Shown here piece after piece: positions 14,593 to 23,197 of a DNA stretch of 29,775 nucleotides. Position numbers and translations under genes: made by a program. Under the pieces are notes generated by a model that saw only the letters and a program-made list of their open reading frames with translations, made no database searches and had not been told where the DNA came from. Source of the stretch: an uncultured Lachnospiraceae bacterium (lineage in GTDB: Bacteria > Bacillota > Clostridia > Lachnospirales > Lachnospiraceae); the NCBI GenBank assembly GCA_910587105.1, contig CAJUMB010000045.1, positions 1 through 29,775 on the forward strand. The letters run 5' to 3'. How positions within the stretch are numbered: position 1 is the stretch's first letter; each line of letters opens with the position of its first letter.

Positions 14593-16391
14593 ACACTCAG
14601 GCCTCCCTTTGTTTCCGCCGGTACCTTTTGGAGAGGCATCTTCATACGTATCAGCGTTCCCTCGTCCGGCTCGCTTATAATCTGTACCCCATATTCTTTT
14701 CCAAAGTGAATCCGGATGCGTTTGTCCACATTTCCCATTCCGATTCCGGTATTTATGCCCTTTTCATGCTTCTGACTGCAAAGAGCCTGGCTGATCTGAT
14801 CCGGCGTCATACCGCATCCGTTGTCTTCTACCTCCAGAACCAGACATTCCTGGGTTGTATATGCCCGGACCCGGATTTCTCCTCCGTCGTCCTTTTCCAT
14901 GTGGGCCATGCCATGATTAATGGAATTCTCTATCATTGGCTGTAAAATCAACTTCACAGTGGCATATTCCCTGACTTCCTCTGATGCCTCTATAAAATAA
15001 TCGAATTTATTTTTATACCGGATATTCTGTATGGCCAGATAATAGTTAGCATGGGCAAGTTCATCCCCCACAGGCACAATACTTTTCCCGCGGATACTGA
15101 TTCGGAACAGCCGCGCCAGGGATGTAACCATCTTGACAGCCCCTTCATTATTTTCGTTTTCAATCATCCAGACAATAGAATCCAGAGTATTATACAGAAA
15201 ATGGGGGTTAATCTGGGTCTGGAGCGCCTCGAATTCCGTCTTCCTCTTCAATTCCTGCTCCACCACGATTTCCTCCATTAGATGTTTCATCTGGTCAACC
15301 ATGGACTGAATGGAATGTCCCAGGTGACGGATTTCCTCTGAACCGCCAATGGCAATCTCTGTTTCCAGATTTCCGGCTTCCAGGCTCTCCACGGATTGTT
15401 CCAGATGGTCTATGGGGGTGGTGAGCTTTTCTGAAACAAGGGTGCTGGCCCTAATCAGGATAATAATCAGACAGATGGACAGAATCAGGATATAATATCT
15501 TAAATCCCGGTAGCTGGACACCACTTCGCCCATGGAGACCACTGCCGCCAGCTTCCATCCGGTATATCCCACTGTTTTGATGGTGTTCAGCCTTTTCTCC
15601 CCTTGGAATTCTGTCACATAGCCGCCGTCTTCGTAATCCTTCACCCTCCGGTTGTCTTCCTCAGCCAGCCCTGAATACAAAAACTGCTGCTGGGGATGAT
15701 AGATGATTTCCCCGTCCCGGTCCATCAGATACAGATAGCCGGGGCTTCCCAGGTTTACATTTTTTAATACCTGTTCAATTCCGTTGAAATTCATGTCAAC
15801 CAGTAAGACACCGTCCTCCACTTTCCCTTCCCGTTCAAATTCCACGTAACGGCTGAGTGATACCACCCATCGATAACTGATATCCGAAGTGTCGAAAATA
15901 TTCTGCACATAGGGCAGTGAAAAGTGAAGATTCTCAATGTTGGAGACCGCATCCTGATACCATTTGGCATTTTGAGGATTGGAGTTTTTCTTTGCCGTGG
16001 AATTGGGCACGCCGTATACCACGGCCCCGTCTTTGTCAAACAAGGCGATATTTACCACTTTGTCCTGGTTGGCATTGTAGAGAAGTTCAATGGCTTTTTT
16101 TGCATCTGAACTGCTGATATCCTCCTGCTTTAAAATATGATAATAAATGGAATCAGATACCTGCATCATCTCTTTCAGATAATAATTCATGGACTGGTTT
16201 GTCTGGTCCACGATCTGGATATTTTCTCCTGTGATCATTTCCTTTGCCGTATTGGTAAACCGGATATATAGTCCAACCGCCAGAATCAGGATGGCGCAGA
16301 CACCAATCAGCGTAAATGGTATCATAATAATTGTCTGCAGCTTATTATAATTCATCCAGTTTTTCCATGGAAGCACCTTTTTGCAAAACAT
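14589..16391 (-). CDS. YesM-type sensor histidine kinase
   Basis: About 600 residues from ATG 16389-16391, preceded by AAAGGGGG; longer frames would overlap the regulator gene. TM1 is near 17-44, an extracellular dCache-like sensor domain near 45-295, TM2 near 298-318, then HAMP (KLTTPIDHLEQSVESLEAGN). The His_kinase domain has the phosphorylatable H397 (LQTQINPHFLYNTLDS). The ATPase domain has MIENSINHGMAH (N box), VEDNGCGM (G1) and GIGMGNVDKRI (G2). This is the LytS/YesM class, often paired with YesN regulators for carbohydrate genes. It follows the regulator gene by seven bases and overlaps the binding-protein gene by four, so all are one operon. Confidence 0.93.
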   Translation of the reverse strand: MFCKKVLPWKNWMNYNKLQTIIMIPFTLIGVCAILILAVGLYIRFTNTAKEMITGENIQIVDQTNQSMNYYLKEMMQVSDSIYYHILKQEDISSSDAKKAIELLYNANQDKVVNIALFDKDGAVVYGVPNSTAKKNSNPQNAKWYQDAVSNIENLHFSLPYVQNIFDTSDISYRWVVSLSRYVEFEREGKVEDGVLLVDMNFNGIEQVLKNVNLGSPGYLYLMDRDGEIIYHPQQQFLYSGLAEEDNRRVKDYEDGGYVTEFQGEKRLNTIKTVGYTGWKLAAVVSMGEVVSSYRDLRYYILILSICLIIILIRASTLVSEKLTTPIDHLEQSVESLEAGNLETEIAIGGSEEIRHLGHSIQSMVDQMKHLMEEIVVEQELKRKTEFEALQTQINPHFLYNTLDSIVWMIENENNEGAVKMVTSLARLFRISIRGKSIVPVGDELAHANYYLAIQNIRYKNKFDYFIEASEEVREYATVKLILQPMIENSINHGMAHMEKDDGGEIRVRAYTTQECLVLEVEDNGCGMTPDQISQALCSQKHEKGINTGIGMGNVDKRIRIHFGKEYGVQIISEPDEGTLIRMKMPLQKVPAETKGGLSV

Positions 16392-16398
16392 AAAGCTG

Positions 16399-18006
16399 TT
16401 ACCCCCTTTTGCGGTACTTCTGGGGAGACACCCCGTAATGCTTTTTGAATACATGGCTGAAATAATTGGGGTCGGAATATCCCACCTTTTCCGCAATCAT
16501 ATAGCTTTTATCATCTGTCTTATCCAGCAGTTCCACCGCCTTTTTCATACGGATATCTGTGAGATATGCAATGAAGGACACCTGCATTTCTTTCTTAAAT
16601 AGAGATGAAAAATAATTGGGGCTCACATGGAGGATGCGGCTTACCTTTTCCACCGATAATTCTTCATCACCATAATTCTTCTGCATATATTCTTTTGCCC
16701 GCATGGTAATCATAGAACGGGAATTCATCCGGGTTTCTTTGATAATCCTGCTGATATCCAGACTTTTTTGTATCATCCAGTTTTCTGCTTCCTGAAAAGA
16801 GTGGATTTCATCTGCCACGCGGAAGTTTTCCATTTCCTTAAAAAGCTCCTCAGACTGGATTTCATAATACTGCAGCAGACGCATAAAAGCAATCTTCACT
16901 TCTGTAAAATATACCTCCAGCTGGCGGTTGCTCAGGATCTGTCCGCGTATTTTCTCGAAAATTCCTTTTACCTGTACGTCGATTTTATCTTCCCGTCCCA
17001 GTTTAACCGCCTCTATCAGCGCTGTCTCATCATTTTCCTGGAATCGCAGCACGGAGCTTTTCTGCGGTTCCACATCACCGAGATAGATAGCGTGTCCTCC
17101 GCCCAGGGACACCCGGTAGGTAAGAGCAGTCTGAGCTTCCTCTCTGGCCTGCCGCAGCTCCAGAGCGTCCTGGCACATCAAGCCAATCCCGCCTGTCACC
17201 ACTACATTATAAACCTTCTGCATGGTCTTGCATACATGGTCCATCCCCTCAATCAGCTGAAAAATGTCTTCTTCCTTGTAAAAATTCGCTGCCACGCCAG
17301 CCATATCCCCATAATAAAATGTGGTCACTTTAACATAAGACGGTAGGATCTCATCGGCTGTCTGCTTCAAGGTTACAGGAATCAATGCTTCGTCATGGTT
17401 AGAAAAGATTTCCTTCACAGCTTTCCTCTGACTGGATTCCACCTCCAGAAGTCCCACCGTATATCCCCATGCCTCCAGGTCAATCTGGGCAATCCCGCAT
17501 TTCTTTTCCAACTGCTTCCGGTCAAGTCTGCCCTCCACCAATGCAGCCATGGTCTGCTCACGGATGACTGGTATGCTGTCAATGTAATGCTCCCGGAGTG
17601 TTTCCAGATTCCGTTTTGCTTCATACTCTTTATCCAAAGTGTCTTTGATCTTTACCAAAGTATCCCGCAGTTCCTCAGCATTGATGGGTTTTAATATATA
17701 TTCCACAGCCTGGATACGCAGTGCCTTCTGCGCATACTCAAACTCATCTGCACCTGAAAATATCAACAGCTTCACCTCTGGATTCATCCGGGCAATCTGC
17801 TCTCCCAGCTCCAGCCCATCCATAAAAGGCATCATGATATCTGTCATCACCACATCCGGCTGAATACTCTCAGCGATCTCCAGCGCGTCCTTTCCGTTGC
17901 CGGCACTGCCTGCAATCCGAAAGCCGTATTTTTCCCAGTCAATCTTACGTATGATACCTTCTCTGATTTCTTCTTCATCATCTACTAACAAGACTGTATA
18001 CTGCAT
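16399..18006 (-). CDS. YesN-type response regulator with AraC DNA-binding domain
   Basis: 535 residues from ATG 18004-18006, which follows GGAAAGGG; upstream in-frame starts lack a ribosome site. The receiver domain is at 1-120: acidic pair D9/D10, phosphoacceptor D56 (VVMTDIMMPFMDG) and K in YILKPI. A middle region of about 300 residues (DUF4084/GGDEF-like remnants common in YesN proteins) has no clear catalytic motif. The C-terminal AraC domain has two helix-turn-helix units (LSVEKVSRILHVSPNYFSSLF and MIAEKVGYSDPNYFSHVFKK). It is first in the operon with the kinase. Its promoter region (18007-18130) holds TATAAT near 18050 on the minus strand with a poor -35, fitting activated control. The nearby mgl genes are the likely target. 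Confidence 0.92.
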   Translation of the reverse strand: MQYTVLLVDDEEEIREGIIRKIDWEKYGFRIAGSAGNGKDALEIAESIQPDVVMTDIMMPFMDGLELGEQIARMNPEVKLLIFSGADEFEYAQKALRIQAVEYILKPINAEELRDTLVKIKDTLDKEYEAKRNLETLREHYIDSIPVIREQTMAALVEGRLDRKQLEKKCGIAQIDLEAWGYTVGLLEVESSQRKAVKEIFSNHDEALIPVTLKQTADEILPSYVKVTTFYYGDMAGVAANFYKEEDIFQLIEGMDHVCKTMQKVYNVVVTGGIGLMCQDALELRQAREEAQTALTYRVSLGGGHAIYLGDVEPQKSSVLRFQENDETALIEAVKLGREDKIDVQVKGIFEKIRGQILSNRQLEVYFTEVKIAFMRLLQYYEIQSEELFKEMENFRVADEIHSFQEAENWMIQKSLDISRIIKETRMNSRSMITMRAKEYMQKNYGDEELSVEKVSRILHVSPNYFSSLFKKEMQVSFIAYLTDIRMKKAVELLDKTDDKSYMIAEKVGYSDPNYFSHVFKKHYGVSPQKYRKRG

Positions 18007-18125
18007 ATTCAGCCCTTTCCTTTTCTCACTGATTTCACATCTGCTTTTAATTATAAACGTAAACCCTGTCACTCGTACAGTACTTCTATCTAAGATTTTT
18101 GCATAGAAGAAATAGTTTTCTATAA

Positions 18126-18157
18126 GAGAATAAAAGGGCAGCCATTCACTGCCCTTT
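18126..18157 (-). terminator. Terminator of the mglBAC-type operon
   Basis: AAAGGGCAG (18133-18141) and CTGCCCTTT (18149-18157) form a perfect 9-bp stem with a seven-base loop. Read on the minus strand it ends in TTTTATTCT. It lies 20 bases after the permease stop codon and separates the transporter operon from the regulator operon. Confidence 0.9.
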
Positions 18158-18177
18158 CATACGTTCCAGAGTTCCTT

Positions 18178-19161
18178 TTATTTCTTTGCAATATATTTTC
18201 TGATATCCAGTGCGATTGCCACCACAATTACGATTCCCTGTGCAATGAACTGGTAGTTTGTGTTGACTCCCAAAAACTGCAGGGAGGATTTCAAAAGTTC
18301 AAACACAGCAACACCGATGATAACGCCGGACACCCGTCCGATACCTCCGTTTACTGACACACCGCCGATGGTACAGGCAGCGATTGCCTCCAGCTCATAG
18401 GACATGCCCAGATTCACAGACGCCCCGCCTGATTTTCCGCTGAATAAGAATCCTGCAATGGCGTACAGGCATGCCGCTGTCACATAAATGATGATTTTAG
18501 TTTTTTTCACATTTACACCAGAAACTTCCGCCGCCGATTCATTTCCGCCGATGGCGTACATGTACTTGCCATGGCGGGTATAGTTATATACGAACCAGAT
18601 GATTGCGGCAGCAATAACCAGATAAATAAACAGATAAGGAACTCCTGCAATATTTCCCTGAGTAACTGTTGTAAAGTCCGCCCGGTAGCCGCCGATGGGA
18701 ACCGCATTGGTAATGACAAGTGCAATTCCGTATACGATCATCTGCATTCCCAGAGTCCCGATAAATGCCGGAACATTCAGATAAGCAACTACAATGCCAT
18801 TGATCAGCCCAAATACTGCACAGACTGCCATGCAGATCAGCAGTACCAGAAATACGTTGATCTGGGGAAACGCCGGCCAGATTTTATCTGCAGCGTCTGC
18901 TTTCTGCAGCATAATCCCTGCCAGGCATCCTGCCAGACCTACCATACGGCCTGCGGAAAGGTCGGTTCCTTTTGTGATCAGGCATCCGCTGACGCCCAAT
19001 GCCACAATCACACGGGGAGCCGCATTAATTGCCAGATTCTTTAAATTAGAGATACTCCTAAACGTGGGCACATTGATACTTACATATACCACAAGAATCG
19101 CAAGCAGCAAAATGATACCATTATTGATTAATGTATCCTTAATATTAATTTTCTTACTCAT
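18178..19161 (-). CDS. mglC: Sugar ABC transporter permease (MglC/RbsC family)
   Basis: A 327-residue polytopic membrane protein with about eight to ten hydrophobic helices. Family motifs are visible: GTDLSAGRMVGLAG, a GTLGMQMIVYGIALV segment, AIGGNESAAEVSGVNV and the C-terminal signature IAACTIGGVSVNGGIGRVSGVIIG. This is the BPD_transp_2 family that dimerises to form the pore of galactose/ribose-type importers. The ATG at 19161 follows GAGGAG. It starts 22 bases after the ATPase gene stop. With the MglB-like binding protein the substrate is most likely galactose or glucose, but other monosaccharides cannot be excluded. Confidence 0.92.
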   Translation of the reverse strand: MSKKINIKDTLINNGIILLLAILVVYVSINVPTFRSISNLKNLAINAAPRVIVALGVSGCLITKGTDLSAGRMVGLAGCLAGIMLQKADAADKIWPAFPQINVFLVLLICMAVCAVFGLINGIVVAYLNVPAFIGTLGMQMIVYGIALVITNAVPIGGYRADFTTVTQGNIAGVPYLFIYLVIAAAIIWFVYNYTRHGKYMYAIGGNESAAEVSGVNVKKTKIIIYVTAACLYAIAGFLFSGKSGGASVNLGMSYELEAIAACTIGGVSVNGGIGRVSGVIIGVAVFELLKSSLQFLGVNTNYQFIAQGIVIVVAIALDIRKYIAKK

Positions 19162-19183
19162 CACATACTCCTCTCGACGGACT

Positions 19184-20689
19184 TTAAAACTTCGTTGCAT
19201 ATTCCATCACTTTTTCCTGTGTCGCTTCTTCTCTTGTCAGCTCACCGGCAATTCTCTTATTACACATTACTATAATACGATTGGAAACGCCCAGAAGCTC
19301 CGGCATTTCAGAAGAAATCATGATAATCCCTTTTCCCTGCTTTGCCAGCTCAATCATAATCTGGTAAATCTCATATTTGGCGCCTACATCGATACCCCTT
19401 GTAGGTTCGTCCATGATCAGAACGTCCGGGTTATTGGCCAGCCATCTGGAAATAATTACTTTCTGCTGGTTGCCCCCGGACAGATTCTGAATCAATTCTC
19501 TGCTGTCCGGCGTTTTAATGCTCAGCTTTCCCACATTGTCCTGTACAAGCTCTTCTATTTTTTTCTTACTCAGCTTAATCCCTGCCTCCAGATATTGGTC
19601 CAGAGATGCGATAGAGACATTGTCTGCAATTGACAGACATCCCAGAATGCCGGTTCCCCGCCGGTCCTCAGTGATCATTCCGATCCCATTTTTAATGGCG
19701 TCATGGGGACATTTTATGCTGATTGGTTTTCCATTTAGAATAATTTCGCCTGATTGGATATGCCGCATTCCGAAAACAGCTTCCATCAGCTCGGTTCTCT
19801 GGGCGCCTACCAGACCGCCGAAGCCCAGGATTTCCCCTTTTCTCAATGTGAAGGAACAATCCTGGAAGGAACGGTCGCTGATGCTGGTGTATCCCTTAAC
19901 TTCCATTAAAACCTCTCCCGGAGTATTGTCCAGAGGGGGATACACATTGGTCAGCTCCCGGCCCACCATCTGCCGCACAATTTCACCGTCGGTGATGTCT
20001 TCCATACTCCAGCTTCCCACATAGGTACCGTCCCGCATAATGGTAATATCATCGGCGATCTGGCGGATTTCTGCCATTTTATGGGAAATATATACAAACG
20101 AAACCCCTCTGGACTTCAGGTCCCTTACAATTCGAAAAAGTGCCTCTACTTCATTGTCTGTCAAGGAAGATGTGGGCTCATCCAGAATAATCAGCTTTGC
20201 ATCCTGGGAAACCGCTTTGGCAATTTCCACAGACTGCATCTGGGAGATGGATAATTCGCCCAGTTTTTTCTTCGGGTCGAAGGGCATCTTGACATTTTCC
20301 AGCCATTTGGCAGTTTCCTCATTCATCTTCTTATGGTCTATGGCTTTTAGAGGGCCGAAAGACTTCAGCGGATACCTTCCCAGATACATGTTTTCCGCAA
20401 TGGTTCTGTCCGGCACCGGCTGCAGTTCCTGGTGAACCATGGCAAGTCCGTGATGCAGCGCTTCGTCCGGATTACTGATATTCATTCTCTGACCGTCAAC
20501 AAATACTTCCCCTTCGTTCATCCGGTAAATGCCGAAAAGACATTTCATCAGTGTTGATTTTCCGGCCCCGTTTTCGCCCATCAGTGCATGAACCGTGCCT
20601 GGGCGGATCTGTAAGTTCACCTGATCCAGTGCCTTTACGCCTGGAAAACTTTTGCTGACTCCACGCATTTCCAGTCTATACTCTGCCAT
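19184..20689 (-). CDS. mglA: Sugar ABC transporter ATPase, two fused domains (MglA family)
   Basis: 501 residues from ATG 20687-20689, which follows GGAGAG. The first ATPase domain has Walker A GENGAGKST, signature LSISQMQSVEIAKA and Walker B LIILDEPTSSL. The second domain is the degenerate type normal for this family: the P-loop region reads FGGLVGAQRTEL, the signature LSGGNQQKVIISRWL is intact and Walker B is VLIMDEPTRGIDVGA. This double ATPase drives monosaccharide import with the MglC permease. It is second in the operon and is separated from mglB by a 104-base gap with two hairpins, which may lower its expression relative to mglB. Confidence 0.95.
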   Translation of the reverse strand: MAEYRLEMRGVSKSFPGVKALDQVNLQIRPGTVHALMGENGAGKSTLMKCLFGIYRMNEGEVFVDGQRMNISNPDEALHHGLAMVHQELQPVPDRTIAENMYLGRYPLKSFGPLKAIDHKKMNEETAKWLENVKMPFDPKKKLGELSISQMQSVEIAKAVSQDAKLIILDEPTSSLTDNEVEALFRIVRDLKSRGVSFVYISHKMAEIRQIADDITIMRDGTYVGSWSMEDITDGEIVRQMVGRELTNVYPPLDNTPGEVLMEVKGYTSISDRSFQDCSFTLRKGEILGFGGLVGAQRTELMEAVFGMRHIQSGEIILNGKPISIKCPHDAIKNGIGMITEDRRGTGILGCLSIADNVSIASLDQYLEAGIKLSKKKIEELVQDNVGKLSIKTPDSRELIQNLSGGNQQKVIISRWLANNPDVLIMDEPTRGIDVGAKYEIYQIMIELAKQGKGIIMISSEMPELLGVSNRIIVMCNKRIAGELTREEATQEKVMEYATKF

Positions 20690-20706
20690 CTTCTCTCCTT
20701 TCCTGT

Positions 20707-20741
20707 CAGAGTGCTCCCTCTGTTTCTCAAAAAACACTCTG
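20707..20741 (-). repeat. Weak hairpin between mglB and mglA
   Basis: CAGAGTG (20707-20713) and CACTCTG (20735-20741) can pair around a 21-base centre. It lies just downstream of the strong intercistronic hairpin, on the mglA side. Confidence 0.45.
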
Positions 20742-20782
20742 TCAAAAATCAGATGTATGCAGTGCACACATCTGATTTTTGA
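20742..20782 (-). promoter_or_regulatory. Strong intercistronic hairpin after mglB
   Basis: TCAAAAATCAGATGT (20742-20756) and its exact reverse complement ACATCTGATTTTTGA (20768-20782) give a 15-bp stem with an 11-base loop, starting 12 bases after the mglB stop. There is no long T run after it on the minus strand. It probably stabilises the mglB message or attenuates readthrough, giving more binding protein than ATPase and permease, as is common after binding-protein genes. Confidence 0.8.
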
Positions 20783-20793
20783 GCGATTCTTTG

Positions 20794-21900
20794 TTATTTA
20801 ATCTTTTCAAGAATTTCCTCTGCATTTTCCCCGGTAACTTTGATGTAATCCACCATATTCACCGCATCTACTTCCTCGCCGTTCAAAAACTTCACTGCCA
20901 GGTCGGCTGCACCCTGTGCCTGGCCGAAATAGTCGTTGAATACTGTGCCTGTAAACTTACCGTCCACAATATTCTGCACTGCATCTGTCAGCGCATCTAC
21001 TCCTACCAGATAAATATCCTCATTAACCTTCCTGTCTGCCGCCTGGATTGCCTGCAGAGCCCCAAGTGCCATGGCATCGTTATTGCAGAATACCACTTCA
21101 ATCTTATCGCCGAACTGTGTCAGTGCATCCTGTGTAATCTGCTGTCCTTTCACCTGATCCCAGTCGCCCCTCTGAAGGAGAAGTTCTTCTGTCTTCATTC
21201 CGGCTTCTTCCAGGGCCTTGATGGAGTAATCGGTTCTGTTCTGGGCATCAATGTTCTCCGGGTCGCCCTGGATCATAATGTAGCTGACTTTGCCGTCCCC
21301 GTTAATATCCCCTTTGTTCTCTGTCTCAGCGATCTCCTCGCCCTGATAAATTCCGGACTGTTTCGCATCGGCACCGATGTAAGTGGCTTTAATACCTTCG
21401 GACTCCCACCGGTCTGATTCTGTCTCATCTGGCTGACGGTTAATGTACACAACCGGAATTCCCGCATCGTTGCACATATCTGTAATCTGCGGTGCAGAAG
21501 AGGACTGTACCAGGTTGAGAATCATCACGTTCACACCGCTGGTAATAAAATTATTGATCTGGTTTGTCTGCTCTGCCTGGTCGTTTTTACCATCCTGAAC
21601 GGTAATGTTTCCCTCTGTGAATCCAAGCTCGTCAACCATGTAGCGTACCAGTTCTGTGCGGTACAAGGTCATAAAGTTGTCTGAAAACTGGTAAATGGAG
21701 ATGCCGACTTTTGCATCTTTAACGTCCACGCCTGCCGCATCTGCCGCATCCGCCGCCGCATCGCCGGCAGCCTTTGAATCGGTTCCCTCTGATTTTGCTG
21801 AGCCGCTGTCTGAGGAACCACCGCCGCAGCCTGTTGTCATTGCAGCTACAAATGTCACACACATCAATACTGCAAATGCTTTTTTTAGTTTCTTTTTCAT
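20794..21900 (-). CDS. mglB: Galactose/glucose-type ABC transporter binding lipoprotein (MglB family)
   Basis: A 368-residue exported lipoprotein. The signal peptide ends in MTTGC with C25 as lipid anchor, followed by a Gly/Ser/Ala/Asp-rich linker to about residue 60. The binding fold follows (KVGISIYQFSDNFMTLYRTEL, VMILNLVQSSSAPQI, IPVVYINRQPD). D198-I-N-G-D-G-K204 matches the calcium-binding loop of galactose/glucose-binding protein. NNDAMALGALQAI and YLVGVDALTDA are typical ligand-region motifs. AGGAGG lies nine bases before the ATG. It heads the operon; a 5' leader shares the intergenic region with the divergent thiamin promoter. The galactose/glucose call rests on the Ca loop. Confidence 0.92.
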   Translation of the reverse strand: MKKKLKKAFAVLMCVTFVAAMTTGCGGGSSDSGSAKSEGTDSKAAGDAAADAADAAGVDVKDAKVGISIYQFSDNFMTLYRTELVRYMVDELGFTEGNITVQDGKNDQAEQTNQINNFITSGVNVMILNLVQSSSAPQITDMCNDAGIPVVYINRQPDETESDRWESEGIKATYIGADAKQSGIYQGEEIAETENKGDINGDGKVSYIMIQGDPENIDAQNRTDYSIKALEEAGMKTEELLLQRGDWDQVKGQQITQDALTQFGDKIEVVFCNNDAMALGALQAIQAADRKVNEDIYLVGVDALTDAVQNIVDGKFTGTVFNDYFGQAQGAADLAVKFLNGEEVDAVNMVDYIKVTGENAEEILEKIK

Positions 21901-22065
21901 GATACCTACCTCCTGATTTTACACATTGTCTGTGCTTTCTTGATAGTTGAATTTTATCAAATAGGGAATTTGAAAAGAATAGAATATTCTCTGATGATTC
22001 TTTAAAATTTTATTATCTTTTTCCTTCTGTACGATTTTGGCTGAAGAGTTTTTAACATTTTTATG
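21901..22065. other. Divergent intergenic region, mglB side
   Basis: This AT-rich stretch must carry the mglB promoter on the minus strand and probably the YesN-type operator. I see no confident -35/-10 pair and no catabolite-repression (cre) palindrome. No small gene with a ribosome site is seen. Confidence 0.4.
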
Positions 22066-22094
22066 TTGCAATGTGTATATGACTGTAGTATAAT
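22066..22094 (+). promoter_or_regulatory. Sigma-A promoter of the thiamin operon
   Basis: TTGCAA (22066-22071), 17 bases, TATAAT (22089-22094). The -10 is perfect and the -35 has four of six matches. The predicted start near 22101 is at the very 5' edge of the riboswitch aptamer. Confidence 0.8.
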
Positions 22095-22101
22095 CATCTG
22101 A

Positions 22102-22186
22102 AAATGGGGAGGCGGTAAGCCTGAGAGTAAACCGAATGGTTTTGACCCTTTGAACCTGATACAGATAATGCTGGCGCAGGAAAATA
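22102..22186 (+). promoter_or_regulatory. TPP riboswitch (THI element)
   Basis: The conserved TPP aptamer blocks appear in order: GGGGAGGCGG, CCTGAGAGT, GACCCTTTGAACCTGAT, and AATGCTGGCGCAGGAAA. The first and second form the pyrimidine-sensor arm, the last two the pyrophosphate-sensor arm. P1 can form from the AAAAT (22101-22105) and AT-rich 3' end. When TPP is bound, the downstream terminator is expected to shut off the transporter operon. Confidence 0.95.
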
Positions 22187-22214
22187 TGACGTTCGTAAGA
22201 TTTTAGGAGACACG

Positions 22215-22283
22215 ATGAAAGTGTGCGGTGGATGCCAGGATGCATCGGACATTTTTACTTGGGTTTTCACAGAATTTTGCTAA
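22215..22283 (+). CDS. Possible 22-aa leader peptide in the riboswitch expression platform
   Basis: ATG at 22215 follows TTTTAGGAGA with good spacing and opens a 22-residue frame (starts MKVCGGCQDASDIF, ends TEFC) that stops at 22281-22283, two bases before the terminator arm. Translation would run over the antiterminator 5' strand. It could be chance, since it is short and I know no homologue. Confidence 0.35.
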   Translation: MKVCGGCQDASDIFTWVFTEFC

Positions 22284-22315
22284 TAATGTCGGTGCGTCTG
22301 CATCGGCATTTTTTG
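22242..22315 (+). terminator. Riboswitch expression platform: antiterminator and terminator
   Basis: The arm AATGTCGGTGC (22285-22295) can pair in two exclusive ways. Pairing forward with GCATCGGCAT (22300-22309), via two G-U pairs, gives a stem followed by TTTTTT (a terminator). Pairing back with GCATCGGACATT (22242-22253), with one bulged G, gives the antiterminator. GCATCGG occurs in both partners. Confidence 0.75.
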
Positions 22316-22379
22316 TCGTACAGGAAACCTCGTTTTTGTGTCTGGTCCGGAAGAAATATTTGAAAGAGGAGCTGCTGAT

Positions 22380-23138
22380 ATGAAAAATATGACAAGAGCC
22401 GCACCGCTTCTGGTTATACTTATTTTGCTGGGAATCTGGGAGCTGACAGTGCGGGTGGGACAAATCCCTCTGTATGTACTGCCATCACCCAGCGCCACAG
22501 TTTTTACTTTGGCAGAGGAATTTCCCACGCTGCTGCGGCATACGGGGATTACAGTACTGGAGGCATTGACGGGAATGGGAATCTCTTTCGCCGTGGGAAT
22601 CATAATCGGCATTTTGATTGATGCCATGCCCACGTTTAAGCGCTGTATCTATCCCATTTTAGTGGTGACCCAGACTGTGCCTGTGATTGTTCTGGCGCCG
22701 ATTTTTATTATTTATATGGGATTTGGCTACGCTCCGAAGATTTTAACGGTGGTGTTGATGTGCTTTTTTCCCATTGTAGTCAGTTTCAGTGACGGGCTGG
22801 GGCAGATGGAAGAAGGCTATCTGAACCTGCTCCGGACTTATGGCGGGTCCAGATTCCAGCTGTACCGGATTGTGAAAATTCCCTCAGCTGTGATTTCCCT
22901 GCTGTCAGGGCTGAAAGTGGCGGCCACTTACAGTATCAGCGGTGCAGTGGTGGGGGAATGGATCGCGTCGCAGAGCGGGCTGGGTTATTATTTGATCCGG
23001 GCAAAAAACGGTTACATGCTGGATAAGGTATTCGCATGTGTGGTTATGATCATACTGCTGAGTCTGCTGATGAACGGTCTGGTAAAGTTATTTGGCTGTG
23101 CAGTACTGCCCATGAAGCGGCGAAGGCCGAAAGTGTAA
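22380..23138 (+). CDS. thiX: Thiamin-precursor ABC transporter permease (ThiX-like)
   Basis: A 252-residue membrane protein with about six helices, of the SsuC/TauC/ThiX permease family. The cytoplasmic coupling loop is visible (EEGYLNLLRTYGGSRFQLYRIVKIPSAVISLLSGLKVA), and VGEWIASQSGLGYYL is typical for the family. The chosen ATG at 22380 follows AAAGAGGAG at 22363-22371; an ATG 42 bases upstream lacks such a site. It is the first full gene after the TPP riboswitch, so it is regulated by thiamin pyrophosphate. With ThiY and ThiZ it should import a hydroxymethylpyrimidine precursor of thiamin or a breakdown product such as formylaminopyrimidine. Confidence 0.9.
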   Translation: MKNMTRAAPLLVILILLGIWELTVRVGQIPLYVLPSPSATVFTLAEEFPTLLRHTGITVLEALTGMGISFAVGIIIGILIDAMPTFKRCIYPILVVTQTVPVIVLAPIFIIYMGFGYAPKILTVVLMCFFPIVVSFSDGLGQMEEGYLNLLRTYGGSRFQLYRIVKIPSAVISLLSGLKVAATYSISGAVVGEWIASQSGLGYYLIRAKNGYMLDKVFACVVMIILLSLLMNGLVKLFGCAVLPMKRRRPKV

Positions 23139-23197
23139 GGCACTGTAGAAAAAGATCCGAAAAGGGAACATGGGAACTGTAAGAAAGGGGAACGACT

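Noticed and set aside
14589..16496. Longer start for the histidine kinase at 16496
   Set aside because: It would overlap the regulator gene by about 98 bases and has no ribosome site, while ATG 16391 has AAAGGGGG before it.
22287..22364. 25-codon frame starting ATGTCGGTGCGT, following the 22-aa leader
   Set aside because: It starts inside the terminator stem and has no ribosome site.
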